A stretch of DNA of 64,000 nt, taken from positions 35,201,522-35,265,521 of the forward strand of contig JAHLJT010000631.1 of assembly GCA_031308135.1 (NCBI GenBank), given 5' to 3'. Within the stretch, counting starts at the first letter, position 1. Each line of letters opens with the position of its first letter. This document shows, piece after piece, positions 12,160 to 23,005 of the stretch. This DNA comes from Acheta domesticus. Taxonomy: Eukaryota > Arthropoda > Insecta > Orthoptera > Gryllidae. The position numbers and the translations under genes were made by a program. The notes under the pieces are model-generated. The model was not told where the DNA came from. It searched no databases and saw only the letters and a program-made list of their open reading frames with translations.

Positions 12160-12540
12160 AACCGGCGGATCCATCTTGAAATCTCGTCCCAATCGCTCGC
12201 CGCGTCTGGGGAGGCCGTCGCTCTCCGTTCCTTTCGCGCGCTGCCTGCGCGGCCGCCCCTTCCTTTGTCCGCCGCGGCGCGCGCGCTCGTGCGATTTATC
12301 GGCGCTCGGCGCGCGTCTTTTGTTCGCGCGCGGCGCTTGCGCATGCGCAGGCGGAGGCGCACCAGGAAACAAGCGAAGGCGGCGGCGCGGCGCTGGTATG
12401 GGATGGGATGGGATGCGCGGCGTTCGAACGGGCAACGGGACTCCGCGCACGGCCCATCGCTCTTCGAGGCCTCGATGGCGCGCGCTATCTGCAATCACAC
12501 GCAACCGCCCGCCCGCCCGCCCGCCCGTCCGCTCTTCCGA
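12160..12540. other. GC-rich island with NRF1-like site and motif pair
   Basis: It contains GATTTATCGGCGCTCGG (12293-12309), CTTTTGTT (12317-12324), a perfect NRF1-like palindrome TGCGCATGCGCA (12338-12349) and a CCCG tetramer run (12507-12530). Long ORFs exist in several frames on both strands, with arginine- and alanine-rich products typical of GC bias. This is the best candidate in the window for a non-coding regulatory CpG island. Confidence 0.55.
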
Positions 12541-12639
12541 GAGGTCTATGAGAGTGGGTACCTGGAGTATATTCTAGGGGGGGGTGTCTTGGGGCTATTG
12601 AGGCATTATTCTCTAGGTTTTATACTTCAATTTATTTAT

Positions 12640-12775
12640 AGCTGCATTTGACAGGTCGTCAGCTGTGACGGTGACATCCAATCGGGAGCTTACATGCCAC
12701 TACAGTGATGTTACCATGGTGACGTCAATCTCCTGATTGGATAACTCTGTAACAGCTGATTTACGATACGTTCAG
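12640..12775. mobile_element. Palindromic TA-type MITE, copy 2
   Basis: Shares CAGCTGTGACGGTGACATCC and ATCGGGAGCTTACATG with copy 1, and has the inverted counterpart CTCCTGATTGGATAAC and GTAACAGCTGA. The central CRE palindrome is broken (ACAGTGATGTTACC) but a TGACGTCA is present just to its right, at about 12720-12727. Confidence 0.65.
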
Positions 12776-13509
12776 CTCTGTTTAAATCCAAGTAGTATAG
12801 TCAGAATATCAACTAGTTAACCGTGGCAAATGCATTTTATTCCAATTGATACATTAACAGCGACGTCTGTAATGAGACATTAAAGTGGCAACGCGTGCAT
12901 GAATAACAGTTTTGGCAGTAAATGCAAAGTAATTTGCGTCCGGACCGAATTCGGAACAATTATTCAAAATATTTTAGTTTCGAATTATCCACATTCTTCT
13001 TTGGGTTTTCAAAACCTTTTTTATTTGAAGATAGTATAACTCAAGTCACGTTTCAGTTTTACCATGTGTCAGCAAAAAAAATAAAGAAAAAGTTATATGA
13101 AATTAAATGGACAAATTAAAGCAATTTGGCAGATTATCTGTCGTGAATTTTCGTTTTTGAAATATCATTCTTTGTTCAATTTCGTTTCGAGTATTTTATC
13201 TTCTGTTTCTGAGGCGTTAAGAGTTCAGTGTGTTTGGTTCCTTCACAAAATGCCGCGACCACCTTAGAAAGAACATCGTAAATCGTCTGTTCAGTCAAGT
13301 GGGCGATTTTTTGACGTTCACTGATGCGAAACAAAATTGGGAGGGGCGATTAACACGTAGAAAGTATACATACTTATTTCAAAATGTTGGCCAACTTGCC
13401 CTTGCGCCGTGACAAAAATACACGATAAATAGTTACACAAATGGGAATTAATTATTTAGCTGTTAATTTATTACTGACGTAGTATTGACTTTCCTTAGCG
13501 TGTTGTGTG
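12776..13509. other. No gene recognised
   Basis: AT-rich. Small ORFs show no motif. Confidence 0.4.
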
Positions 13510-13840
13510 ATTCTCGGGAAGAGAACCCGCGCGCGCTGCGACTGCGCCCGACGCGCCGCCCGCGCCGGCCGGCCGGGTGCCCCGGGCGCCAAGAGAAATG
13601 GCAGGCCGCGGGTGGGAGGCCAGCGGAATGACACGTGACGCGCTGAATAATGAGCAGAAGTCGGAGCGAATGAGAGGCGGGGCAGGGCGCAGCGGAACCT
13701 GTTCTGTCCACCGCAGATCCCACGTGCGGTGCGGCGACCGGGTTTCGAGCCGCGGCCCCCGACGTGCCAGGCGGCCATCGCTGCTTTCCCGCCTGATCGG
13801 ACCGCTTTCATCGCCCCGCCCCCCTCTCCTTGCCGAATGG
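13510..13840. other. GC-rich island
   Basis: Dense in CpG around ggccggccgggtgccccggg and ccacgtgcggtgcggcg. Includes two E-box-like CACGTG sites (about 13632 and 13722). Multi-frame ORFs are unconvincing. Confidence 0.5.
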
Positions 13841-13914
13841 GGGTTTTACTGACGTGCAATGTTTGTCAAGTTATACACTGTAGTCCGTTGACACAACTAG
13901 ATGATTTTTGTTTT

Positions 13915-14690
13915 CCGCTACCGCTTACGCAGTAGAGAGAAAGTTATGTAGTGCTGCGCGAAAAAACGACATATTTTCGGCAGAAAAAGTTTTATTACAG
14001 GACCCAGGTAACTAAAAAGTGGATAAAAAATCCTCTTACACGTTGTGTAGCAAGAATCCATGTTTTGTAAGTTCTTGATACCGAAAAATCGAATGACGGC
14101 AAAACGTCTGCCTCACAACAATGCTAGCGGTTAAACCGTTCTGCCGATTTTCTCCAAAATTGATATTCCCTAATCGATCTGGGATGTCAGGGACCCTTAC
14201 AGTTGAAGCAGTTTAATTTTGTGGGGTACTTTACGTAAAACCGCTGTGACATTTTCAAAATTTCAAAAGAATTGCTCCATCGTTTTTGATAAAATTTTTG
14301 TTTTTAGATCATGTGAATGACGTTTAAAAGAATGGTGCAAATTTCATGTTGTTTCAAAATCCTAATTTTTGGAAAATTGGAAAAGTTCAAAAATTTTTCG
14401 CATTTTTCTTACAACTAAAATATTAAAGATAGATACTTTTCCCCTGAATGAAACCTGTTCCTTAAAGACAGATTTTGAAATAAAGTCCTATGCAATTTTC
14501 AGAAAATTTGAGTACTTTTCGCGTAATTTTGCATGAAAATACGGGCGAGAAAGTACGTGCTGTTTTAACAATAGTTTTGACAGTTTCTGAAATAGTTGAT
14601 CATCGCTGAAAACCTCATTTCTCTGCGAAATGTATTCTTCCGCCTACCATATGAGTTGGAGCTGTTAATGCCACATTATCGTTTCAATGC
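13915..14690 (+). mobile_element. 0.75-kb interspersed repeat family (FB), copy 1
   Basis: The left end CCGCTTACGCAGTAGAGAG through GGCAGAAAAAGTTTTATTA and AGTGGATAAA is the reverse complement of the right end of 42290-43085. The central block (GCTAGCGGTTAAACCG, then GATTTTCTCCAAAATTGATA) also matches 42805-42845 in inverted orientation. Related copies lie at 31440-32640 and 33600-33860. No coding capacity or superfamily hallmark was seen, so its class is open. Confidence 0.6.
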
Positions 14691-16689
14691 GTGCAGTTAA
14701 AGGTTAGGGATATTTTTCATGAGTGATTTACGTGTGTCATTTGACATAATATTGTAAGAATTGACACAAAACACGTTGCAAAGCTAATGAGAACATGTGT
14801 GCATGTGAATTAAGTCGTCAAACTGAACCGAATTTAGAAGAGCCCACGTTGTTTACTTTCATCACTCATAATTAAACTCTAGTGAACTAAGTTATAAACA
14901 CAGTATTATGCATTTTCTTTGAAAGGAAGCTTTGAAGGAAACTATTCACGTATTCTAGCTACAAAAATACATTGGTATCATGTGAACCTTTTCCACGTGA
15001 CGTAATGACAAGAATAATAGAGAGTAGAACTGCTCAAGGGCAACATAGCCTATATTTTGTAATAAGTGTGTATCATTTCTACGTGTTAATCACTCCTTCC
15101 AATTTCGTTTGCCAGCCGTCAAAAAATCGTCACGACCGAACGACGGAACGTCAAAAAATCGCTCACGACCGAACAGACAATTCACGATTTGCTTTCCTAG
15201 GTGGTCGCGGCGTTTTCTGATAGAACCTAATACACTAAACTCTTATTGGCTGAGGAATATAAAATATAATACTCGAAAGGTTGGTCAGAGAATATTTGAA
15301 AAACGTAAAATATACGCGATATCTGATGATTCGTAATTTTATCGTTGTTACCTTCTAGTTATAAATTAAAGATCGTACCGAGAGCAAATATCCTGATGGA
15401 GTTTTGCGTACGGACAGAACTGTTGGTGATCAAGACGTAGAGGACGACTCTGAAGAGTTGTATGTGTCGTCTTCTAATACTGTGTTCTTCAAGAATCTTT
15501 ACAATTCCATGAAGATTCGAAAGAAGCGGCTGATGTTGATAGCCGCCGAAGGTTCCTTGATCGCTGTGTTGTAGGTTCTAGTGCCGTGACTGGCTGGATG
15601 TTCGACATCATCTAAATAGTCGGTTGAAAATTAGCTCTGATCACTACCTGGATGTGAATTTTTGAAGTTAGTTGATCTGATTGGTCGTTTCAATGGTTTC
15701 AAGTGAATTCCGGGCGGATGTCGGTGCAGTATCCCCGGATGGATGACGGGCGATCGACCCTTTCCCCATTCCGTCCGCATTCCCATCTTGAAGGCCGAAT
15801 GATGTGCCGGTTCCCCCTTTTCGTGTGACGCAACCCCCATTGAACCAAGTCAAGCGTCGGAGATTCGACGTCCAGCTGCCAATAAAATAGATTCGAAATG
15901 ACCGTATGCAGTGGTATGGAAGTTGGTTCTATCTTCCAAAACTAAAGTTTGCGGATTCAAAGCTGTCATCAGCCTACAAAGACCTGGGAATAATCAGTGT
16001 ACTATGACGTGCTTGTGACAAATGAAACAACCGTAACGAGGTGAAAGAACAAACGAAATCGAATCCTCCTAATGCCATCTTCGCTTCTCGTAGGAAGGAA
16101 ACTTTTTAGTGGATGCGTGGCGGCGAATGTGGGAGTAACAAATTCGAGTGTTGGGCGCCTAAGTGGTGTCGAATTCCCAAATGCCCAACAATACAGTCAA
16201 TATTGCGAATGGACTATTGGACAACATTCCACAGCCGGTTCGTGAGACAACAGCTTCAAAATATTGGAGATTCGAGAGGTTGGCGAAGCTAGGGGGATTA
16301 AGCTTAGGTGAACGTAAAACAAGACGGGGTGAACTGTACTTTACTGGGCCCGCTTTTCCATTAGACTTTGTTATTTACGGATGGCGTATTTTTTCTAGTA
16401 ATAATTAAAACCAGCAGAAGAATGAAATATTAACATTAGTTATTCAATTAATAAATATGTTTTTTTTTTACATTGAACCATTCTATATTGAAAGCATCAC
16501 TTTCCCTGATACCTTGGCAAGCCCTGCCTCCAAATATCGTATAAGAATTTCCGAAATTGTCAGTTTAAAAGTGGCAAACCAGGAAAGTTACGGAACTGTT
16601 TTTTTTTTTTTTAAAGGAAGGTTACGGGTTCCACTTGAATGAGCGCTGGCTTGTGGATGGAGAATAATTTTCTTGGCGAAAACGAGGGA
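14691..16689. other. No gene recognised
   Basis: About 2 kb of mostly AT-rich DNA. A very weak LINE-endonuclease-like peptide (SDHYL) can be read at 15636-15653 but has no supporting flank. Poly-T runs lie near 16460 and 16600. Confidence 0.4.
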
Positions 16690-17065
16690 TCCAGGGTGGT
16701 ACGTGAGCAGCCGCCTGACGGGGAGTGGAGCCGGGAAGGAGGCGGGCGGGGCGTGCGGGGGCGGCGGCCGGGCGCGCCCAGACAGCTGCCTGCTGAGGAC
16801 GGGGCCGCCTCTCCTCGCCGCACCGCGCTGGCAGAGGCCGTTGGCTGCGCGGAGCCGGCTCCGGGACGCGTCCGCCCCCGCCCCCGCCCCGCCTTCTCCC
16901 TCCCCGCCCCTCCCGACTCAGAGGGGGCGTCGAGATTTATTGGCTCTCGGCGGCGCGGCGCGGTGGGTGCGGGCGGCCGCCGGCTTTTGTTTCGGCGCGC
17001 GGGCGCCCGCCTGGCCTGCAACGAGCGGCCCTATCCCCCCCCCTCCGCCCCCGCCTCCTCCCTTT
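16690..17065. other. GC-rich island with GATTTATTGGC and CTTTTGTT motifs
   Basis: Carries GATTTATTGGCTCTCGGCG (16934-16952) and CTTTTGTT (16984-16991), in the same order as in the 12160 island. Also holds a (CCCCCG)-like run near 16875-16890. The 161- and 142-codon ORFs overlap on the same strand and are biased in composition. Confidence 0.55.
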
Positions 17066-17463
17066 AATAGCAGGCTGCTCACTGCTCAAGGTCACGCGTG
17101 GGCGCAACCCTTCCAACAGCCGAGCGCTCTTCGGCGCGCTTTCCGTAGGATTTTTTGACAGCTGTTGAAGACAACCCGTAGCTCATCCGGATGGAAGTGG
17201 TGCTTTTCGGTACTTCCTTGCTACGCACTCCATTATTTTCGAATTCGTGTATTATTGTTGCATACATTTTTGTTTTTACACACATTTTTTTTATAAAGCA
17301 GACATTATTTTAATTATAGTAAGGTCATTAATGTACTTTGCAAATTGAATCCCAGCACGATCGCGATTTTCGGTTAGTTTTCCAACAATGCTGAGAGCAA
17401 ATGAAGTGGTCTTTTGTTTGCGTCTGAATAGTAAACATTAAAGATATACTACACTCAACTATA
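17066..17463. other. No gene recognised
   Basis: Short AT-rich spacer between the island and a MITE. Confidence 0.4.
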
Positions 17464-17632
17464 CTGCGATTTTAGCAACTCTGCCACTGACAGGAATCAG
17501 CTGTTGATGGTTTCATTCAATAGGGAGCTTGAACGTCACCATAGTGACGTCACTGTAGCGACATATAAGCTCCCGATTGAATGGCAGCGAAACTGCTGGT
17601 TTCTGTGAGGGGCAGAGTTACGAAAATCGCAG
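17464..17632. mobile_element. Palindromic TA-type MITE, copy 3 (best-preserved ends)
   Basis: The termini are CTGCGATTTT and its inverted copy AAAATCGCAG, each flanked by TA (17462-17463 and 17633-17634), as expected for Tc1/mariner-like MITEs. Inner arms match copy 1: CTGACAGGAATCAGCTG, GGGAGCTTGAACGTCACC. The centre keeps AGTGACGTCACT (17543-17554). Confidence 0.75.
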
Positions 17633-17689
17633 TATGTGCATCAGTAGATGATAGTGCTGTAAAATCGAAATTAATCACTTGTCCGAATG

Positions 17690-18300
17690 GCGTTCTAAAT
17701 GGAGATTGCCAGAACTGTCTATGCTGCACCAATAGATCTTAGCAGCATTACTAAGAACATAAATACCATTTCCGTCTGCTTATTGGCAGACGATGTGATT
17801 TTGATACAAAGCAAAATTGCTAAACTGCAAGTAGACATGAACTTCTTAGGTAAGTGGGCATCAGTGGACCTGAAAATAAACGTAGAGAAACCGTAGACAA
17901 ATATGATGGTGTTTCAAAGTGATGTAAGAAAGCTTTAAACGAAGGAAGTGAAATATTAAAAATTGTCGGTATGTGCAAATACTTAAGCGTCACATTACGT
18001 ACAACTGGAAAGACAATTATCTGCTACGTTAAAGCGAGGGCAGCTGCAACAGCAATCGCAATTAATCAAATCAACAACATAGGGCCTGCCTATCGATACC
18101 GCAATGCTCCTACCTAACGCGAAAATATTCTCGATAATGACAGGTGGAATTGAGTCGATAAGGGCCATGTTTGGAAGGGAAAAAACGAATGGAGACGTGG
18201 AATTCATCGAATTGATGATGGCTACATGTATGAAAAAATCTGTGTGTCTCAAAGGACCCTCTCGTTACTATTTGTTGTGACTAAAGAAGCTTTTGTAATA
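17690..18300 (+). pseudogene. Non-LTR retrotransposon reverse transcriptase remnant
   Basis: The reading frame from 17699 gives CLLADDVILIQSKIAKLQ followed by LGKWASVDLKINVEKP. This is the [Y/F/L]ADD catalytic box region of LINE reverse transcriptases with its downstream W..(M/L)K(I/L)N..K segment. A stop follows at 17897. Further pieces in other frames continue the homology (MMVFQSDVRKL; IVGMCKYL; then AKIFSIMTGGIESIRAMF at about 18120-18170), so several frameshifts and stops separate them. It is a dead 3' part of ORF2. It lies directly downstream of a MITE and upstream of a Helitron-like copy. The clade is not resolved. Confidence 0.7.
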
Positions 18301-18469
18301 GAAGGTATCGTCTTCTATATTATTTCAGTAGTATACCTTCCCTTTGCGGCTCTCACGCACAACCAATCTTTATAAATGAGGTCTTTAAAGAAAGGAAATT
18401 TCACGGAGACTTGACGAATTGCACTTCGATTTTAATAATATGAAGGATTTGTTTTAAAAAAACGCATTT

Positions 18470-18725
18470 AAATAGTCATGTAAGATGCAACCCGCAACGC
18501 AGGTCAGGGTTTTTTGAGTCTGTATCGTTGAATAACTCCTAAACGAAGCTTTGTAGGGCCTTAAAAACTAAATAATGAGGCCTTTGGTCTCAAAAAAACC
18601 TTTTCTCACACCGCAATCTACAGAAGGAGATCTTCTTGACTATTCTATAACATTTTTGCTGGTTCGACGCTTTTCAATTCTACATCACCTGTTCAGAGCG
18701 TGTAGAATCTGCAACTGTATTTGAA
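18470..18725 (+). mobile_element. Helitron-like repeat, copy 2 (truncated)
   Basis: Matches copies 1 and 3 from GATGCAACCCGCAACGCAGG through GGCCTTAAAAACTAAA to TAGAATCTGCAACTG. The purine-rich segment and the 3' hairpin are missing. Confidence 0.6.
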
Positions 18726-19429
18726 ATTACTAATTATTTGATCTTTTATACGATTGAATTACACAGGTGTACCGCTTTGTTCGATAATAAAGTTAAATCA
18801 GAATAGTTTGTAATGACAAGGCTGTATTACATTGTTATCAATTACAATGACAAGTGACATATAGAACAAGTGACGGAGGATAAAAGGGTCTCGGCAGATA
18901 TATATTACAGTCTTAATATGGAAATGGAAAAATAAGGAAGTGGATGGGGGTGTAGCATGCGAGAGTTCTCGCACGGGGACGCTCGTATGGCTATATTTTC
19001 TTGTAGCAGACACCAATGCATATAAGGCCGCAATCTCGGAGAGAGTACAAGAAGAGCGGCTTAATAGATTAAGAATTCTACACCTGGGACACTACGGTAC
19101 ACAATAAATTTTTGTTATTGAAATAAAAATAGATGCTCACTAATGCTTTGCCGTATTTACATCAATTTACATTCTCGACTTGGAATGAAGACAGTCTTTG
19201 TCTGTTTCAAAAGTTTTGAAGTTTAAGACAATTTTCCACGAATTAATTTCATGTGGCCGTGCGCGCGGCAGTTGAGCCTCGGGCCTTCGTAACGTGGTCT
19301 TGCTTCTGTGCGGCGTTATGCGGGCACGAGAGATCATCCGAAATGCAATGGGGAAGAAGGGGACTTCTGGGAAGCGAGCGAACTATCCGATTAGAATCCG
19401 AGGGCGGGGTTATCTACTTAGAGAAGCCG
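18726..19429. other. No gene recognised
   Basis: AT-rich spacer. The minus ORF at 18798-19016 shows no motif. Confidence 0.4.
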
Positions 19430-19780
19430 CTCCAGGCCCCGTCGATGCGCAAACACGCTGACCTTCGCCGCCGGGGGGGGGGAGGGGAGGCGATACCGTA
19501 AGGTGCGGCGCCACGCTGCGTGTTTGCGAGGCGGGCGTGGGTTGCGCCGCTAGGCGCGGCGGCAGCCGAGCCGCGGATTCCCTAAGGGCCAGGTCGAAGG
19601 GCGAAGGGCTGTGTGCGCTGGAGGAGGGCGGGCGGCGCTTTGAGACGCCGCGCGTCGGCGATAAGGGCCCCGCCCGCGCCGCTGTAGCCGGCCCGCGCTC
19701 GCTGTGCGTGAAAGCTGTCTTCCAGACTCGCTCGCGGCCGCAATGCGTGGCACTGACACTGAGCTCTTCGGCCAACAACG
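19430..19780. other. GC-rich island
   Basis: Poly-G run near 19473-19482, then gcgccgctaggcgcggcgg and ggcggcgctttgagacgccgcgcg. Four ORFs of 69-159 codons overlap here in different frames, so none is favoured. Confidence 0.5.
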
Positions 19781-20469
19781 CTACAGAGTTCGCCGAGTTG
19801 CTCGAGGTTCCCGTTCTCACCAGTACATCGAATGTAGTAACTCCTACTAGAGAGTTTTTGCGTAGCGTGAAGCACCGTAGCGAATGCAATTTATTTGTTT
19901 ATTAAACGTCAAAACAGCTAAAAACTGATCTAATATGAGAAGTGCAATGTGTGCACAGTTTGTTACAATTTTGAGCCTCAAGCGCAAACTCGAACCGTGT
20001 GGTAGCGGAGCGCACTATTACTACAGATTTAGCGATCGACGTATATTGAAAACATATCGACTACTATCGGGCTATATGGAATTGGTTCTCAACTCTGACG
20101 ACAAAATGTGCTGCTAACTCTTATAATTCCACGATGAAACATGAAGATAGTGGCATGCATTTGTATTTACAATTATCTGTATAAATATTTCTTATATTGA
20201 ATTTAAAATAAAATAATTATATGATATAATTAATATACACGTTCAGATCAGTAGTCGATGGGCAGCTGTAGTTCAACAAATGTCAATCAAGAGAATGTTG
20301 CATTATGGGAGTTTAGCACCAACTCCCATAAGGCACGCCACAGTTCGGAACTACTTCCATTTAGGACAAAACATACAAAATCTCTTTTTAAATGTCTCCG
20401 TTATTGGTCACGTGTGTGCTTTACGATATTCTATGCAAACACGCTCTACTACATCCACGTAAGTGATTT
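19781..20469. other. No gene recognised
   Basis: Mixed to AT-rich DNA without recognisable features. Confidence 0.4.
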
Positions 20470-20665
20470 GCAATTTTGTGTCCTATGTCGTAATACTTTG
20501 TCATCGATATTTACGTACTGCCTTGACTAACTGAAAGTTCTAAATGAAGAAAACTATAGTGATCCTTGCAATTTTGTGTCCTGTGCCGTCATACTTTCGC
20601 ACCGATATGTTCGTATTATGTTGACTGACAGAAAGTTCTAAATAAAGAAACCTATAGCGATCCTT
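20470..20665. repeat. 98-bp tandem duplication (two units)
   Basis: Unit 1 (20470-20567) starts GCAATTTTGTGTCCTATG and unit 2 (20568-20665) starts GCAATTTTGTGTCCTGTG. Both end CTATAGYGATCCTT. They differ at scattered positions, so this is not a recent duplication. Non-coding. Confidence 0.8.
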
Positions 20666-20929
20666 AAGTGATTCACATTGTGTTAAATGCTTTTATTTAG
20701 ATGTAACCACTGTCTGATATAATATAACATCGCATAGATGTCCCAAGTTCCGTAGCAAGGAACGCCAGGTATTGCGAAGTCCAACACGCGTGATGTTCGG
20801 CTTTTGCGAAAGTATCTTGGGAATACCGTAGGTTTCCGCAAACAGTAGTGAGATGGTCGTCCGATATAAATGTCGGCGCCGCATGTAGCAACGATAAGTT
20901 CATTGAGGCCGCGTGTGTGTATAGAAAAC

Positions 20930-21190
20930 GTTGGGCCGGGGGGAAAACACAATGACGGCGGTGCGGCTTATTTGAATGTCGGCAGCCGCGCCGTGAAACC
21001 CGAGCCCGGGGACGCCGCGTGGCGTCGGAGGCGGTCATTGAAATTCTGCGCGAGCCACGCGCGCGCTTTGTTGGATGCTGAGCTGCGCGCAGGGAGTGCC
21101 GCCTCCTCCGCCGCCTGCGCTCCAGGAAGCTCTGCGCGCGGGCTGCGCGCCTGCGCAATCGCCGCAAACGAAACGAAACGAAACCGCACT
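20930..21190. other. GC-rich island
   Basis: CpG-rich, with gcgcgcgggctgcgcgcctgcgc near 21134-21156 and a (CGAAA)n-like tract at 21166-21183. Not convincingly coding. Confidence 0.5.
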
Positions 21191-21302
21191 CAAAAGGAAA
21201 AACCGAAATATAACGGGTTAAACTTACAATCTTAATTTCCTATACTGATAAACACAACAGCGGTATTAACGTCATACAATATTGTTGTAATGTGAAACAC
21301 TA

Positions 21303-22648
21303 TTAACCCATTTCTTCCCAACGTTGCGTGAACGCAGCGCATGGTTCATGATTTTTTTTCTACTTTTCTATTATAACATTGCATCTGTGAATTTTTTCAC
21401 AATACGTTTAATTGATTGTGATTCGTATATATTTTTTTTACTTTAGTAAACAATATATTGGTACTGACTTATTAATTTTTTCTCTTCGGGTTGTGCAGCG
21501 TAATTTCATGAGGTTACTAATTATTTTCTTTTCTTTCAAAATTGATGAACTGCGAAGCAATTTATAACGATAGTGGTAAGCATATACTATATAAAGACAG
21601 GTGTAAAAGTTTGAATGAAAAGTGATTCTCGAAACGGATGCTGTAAGTAAATCAATATCGTGATGCGTTCACGCAACGTTGGGAGTTCTCCGGTTGACCA
21701 GTGATGCCCACGCGCGCGCGCTTGGTATTTCATTCCGAACTCGCCAGTTCGCAGAACCCTATAATTAGAAATGGAATATGCGACAGGCGATACACTGCCG
21801 TGTTAGAAGTTTCTGTCACCGGCATTTTAAGATAAGATAAGCCCGTGTCCAAGCTATTTGTAGGTTCTTCTGGGAATTGAAAACAAAACAGATCGACCAC
21901 GAAAGCTTCTCTCTTCTCCTTTGAGGCAGTAGTGCGCGTAAAGAAAACCGTACCTCAAACTGCCCTCTTCGAACAGGTAAAGAAATTGGTAAAGCAAATA
22001 AAGGAACATATGACTACATGATGGACAAAGAAAATGAGATTTTCTTAGTTAGATGGCATGACAATTCAGTTGTCACAGTGGCAACAAATGTCGGCACCTT
22101 GGAACCTCTTGTCAACACGAAACGGTATAACCGTAAGGAGAAAAAGCAGGAAATAGTTCAACAGCCCAATACCATTTTTCAATACAATCAGGGAATGGGT
22201 GGTGTAGATTTGCATGACAATGCTATTACAAATTACAGAATAAGAATAAGAGGCAAACAATGGTGGTGGCCACTTTTTACAAATGGTATTGATAGTGCCA
22301 TTGTAAATGCCCGGAAATTGTACACATTAGTAACTGGCGAAAAGACAAGTAAAATTGATTTCAGATCACAGATTGTACTCACCCTTCTCCGAAGGGAAGA
22401 AGTAAATGGAAGTCAGAATTCCAATTTGGGACATAGCAGCAAAAATAGTTTGCCTGAAGCTGTATAGAAAGACCTTGTTGGTCACGTAATAATTCGTGAC
22501 GTGAACGCAACGTTCCATTCCGGCAAAATGAATAATCACAAAAATAATTTGAGGGTATATTTACATTCTTTGGAGATGCATTATTAATATTACAGTCAGA
22601 AGTTTGAAAGAAAGTAGGTATTTCAATGCTTGGGAAGAAGTGGGTTAA
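21303..22648 (+). mobile_element. piggyBac-family element, internally deleted (1346 bp)
   Basis: Bounded by TTAA at 21303-21306 and 22645-22648, the target duplication of piggyBac transposons. The ends CCCATTTCTTCCCAA and (inverted) CCCACTTCTTCCCAA match at 14 of 15 positions. A 19-bp subterminal block CCCAACGTTGCGTGAACGC (21317-21335) recurs exactly inverted at 21665-21683, with a related copy near 22498-22518. The element carries only the C-terminal part of a transposase, so it is non-autonomous. The right flank is a Helitron-like repeat that starts immediately at the TTAA, which suggests a nested insertion. Confidence 0.88.
21925..22467 (+). pseudogene. piggyBac transposase, C-terminal fragment
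   Basis: From 21925 an open frame of about 180 codons reads through CPLRTGKEIG, GTYDYMMDKE, EIFLVRWHDNSVVTVATNVG and YNQGMGGVDLHDN, the hallmark C-terminal half of the piggyBac transposase domain (DDE_Tnp_1_7). GGVDLHD holds the last catalytic aspartate and is intact. The region ahead of 21925 has a stop, and the N-terminal DNA-binding part and first catalytic aspartates are missing. The C-terminal cysteine-rich domain is also not evident. It cannot be an active transposase on its own. An ATG at 22018 would give 149 codons, but homology continues upstream of it. Confidence 0.85.
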
Positions 22649-23005
22649 CGTCAAATGGAACCCGCAACACATCCGGTAGGATTTTGAATCTATATCGTTA
22701 AATAGCTCCTAAACAATGCGTTATATGGCCTTAAAAACTAAACTATGCCCTAAAAAAACTAAACGTTTTTCATACCATAATCTACAGAATTGAATCTTCT
22801 TGAATATTCTATTACATTTTTGCTGGTCCTGCGCTTCCCGATACTACTTCACCTGTTGAGAGATGTGCAGAATCTGCATTTAAATGTGAATGAGAGAGAC
22901 AGAGAGACGTAGAGACAGACAGGGACAGGGTGAGGGAGGGAGAGACAGTGAGAAAGGCAAAAAAGGGAGATGAAGGGCAGAACAACGTCTGCCGGGGTTT
23001 CCTAG
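22649..23005 (+). mobile_element. Helitron-like repeat, copy 3 with intact 3' end
   Basis: Begins CGTCAAATGGAACCCGCAAC right after the piggyBac TTAA. It continues with the family blocks and a purine-rich gaga segment. It ends with hairpin GGCAGA-acaacg-TCTGCC (22976-22993) and CTAG (23002-23005), followed by T. A hairpin about 8 nt before CTRR, with insertion before T, is the Helitron 3' signature. Confidence 0.6.

Noticed and set aside
11950..12651. 233-codon plus-strand ORF
   Set aside because: Crosses from a spacer into a CpG island; overlapped by several ORFs in other frames; no family motif.
15636..15653. SDHYL peptide resembling a LINE endonuclease motif
   Set aside because: Five residues, stops close by on both sides, and no matching flanking sequence.
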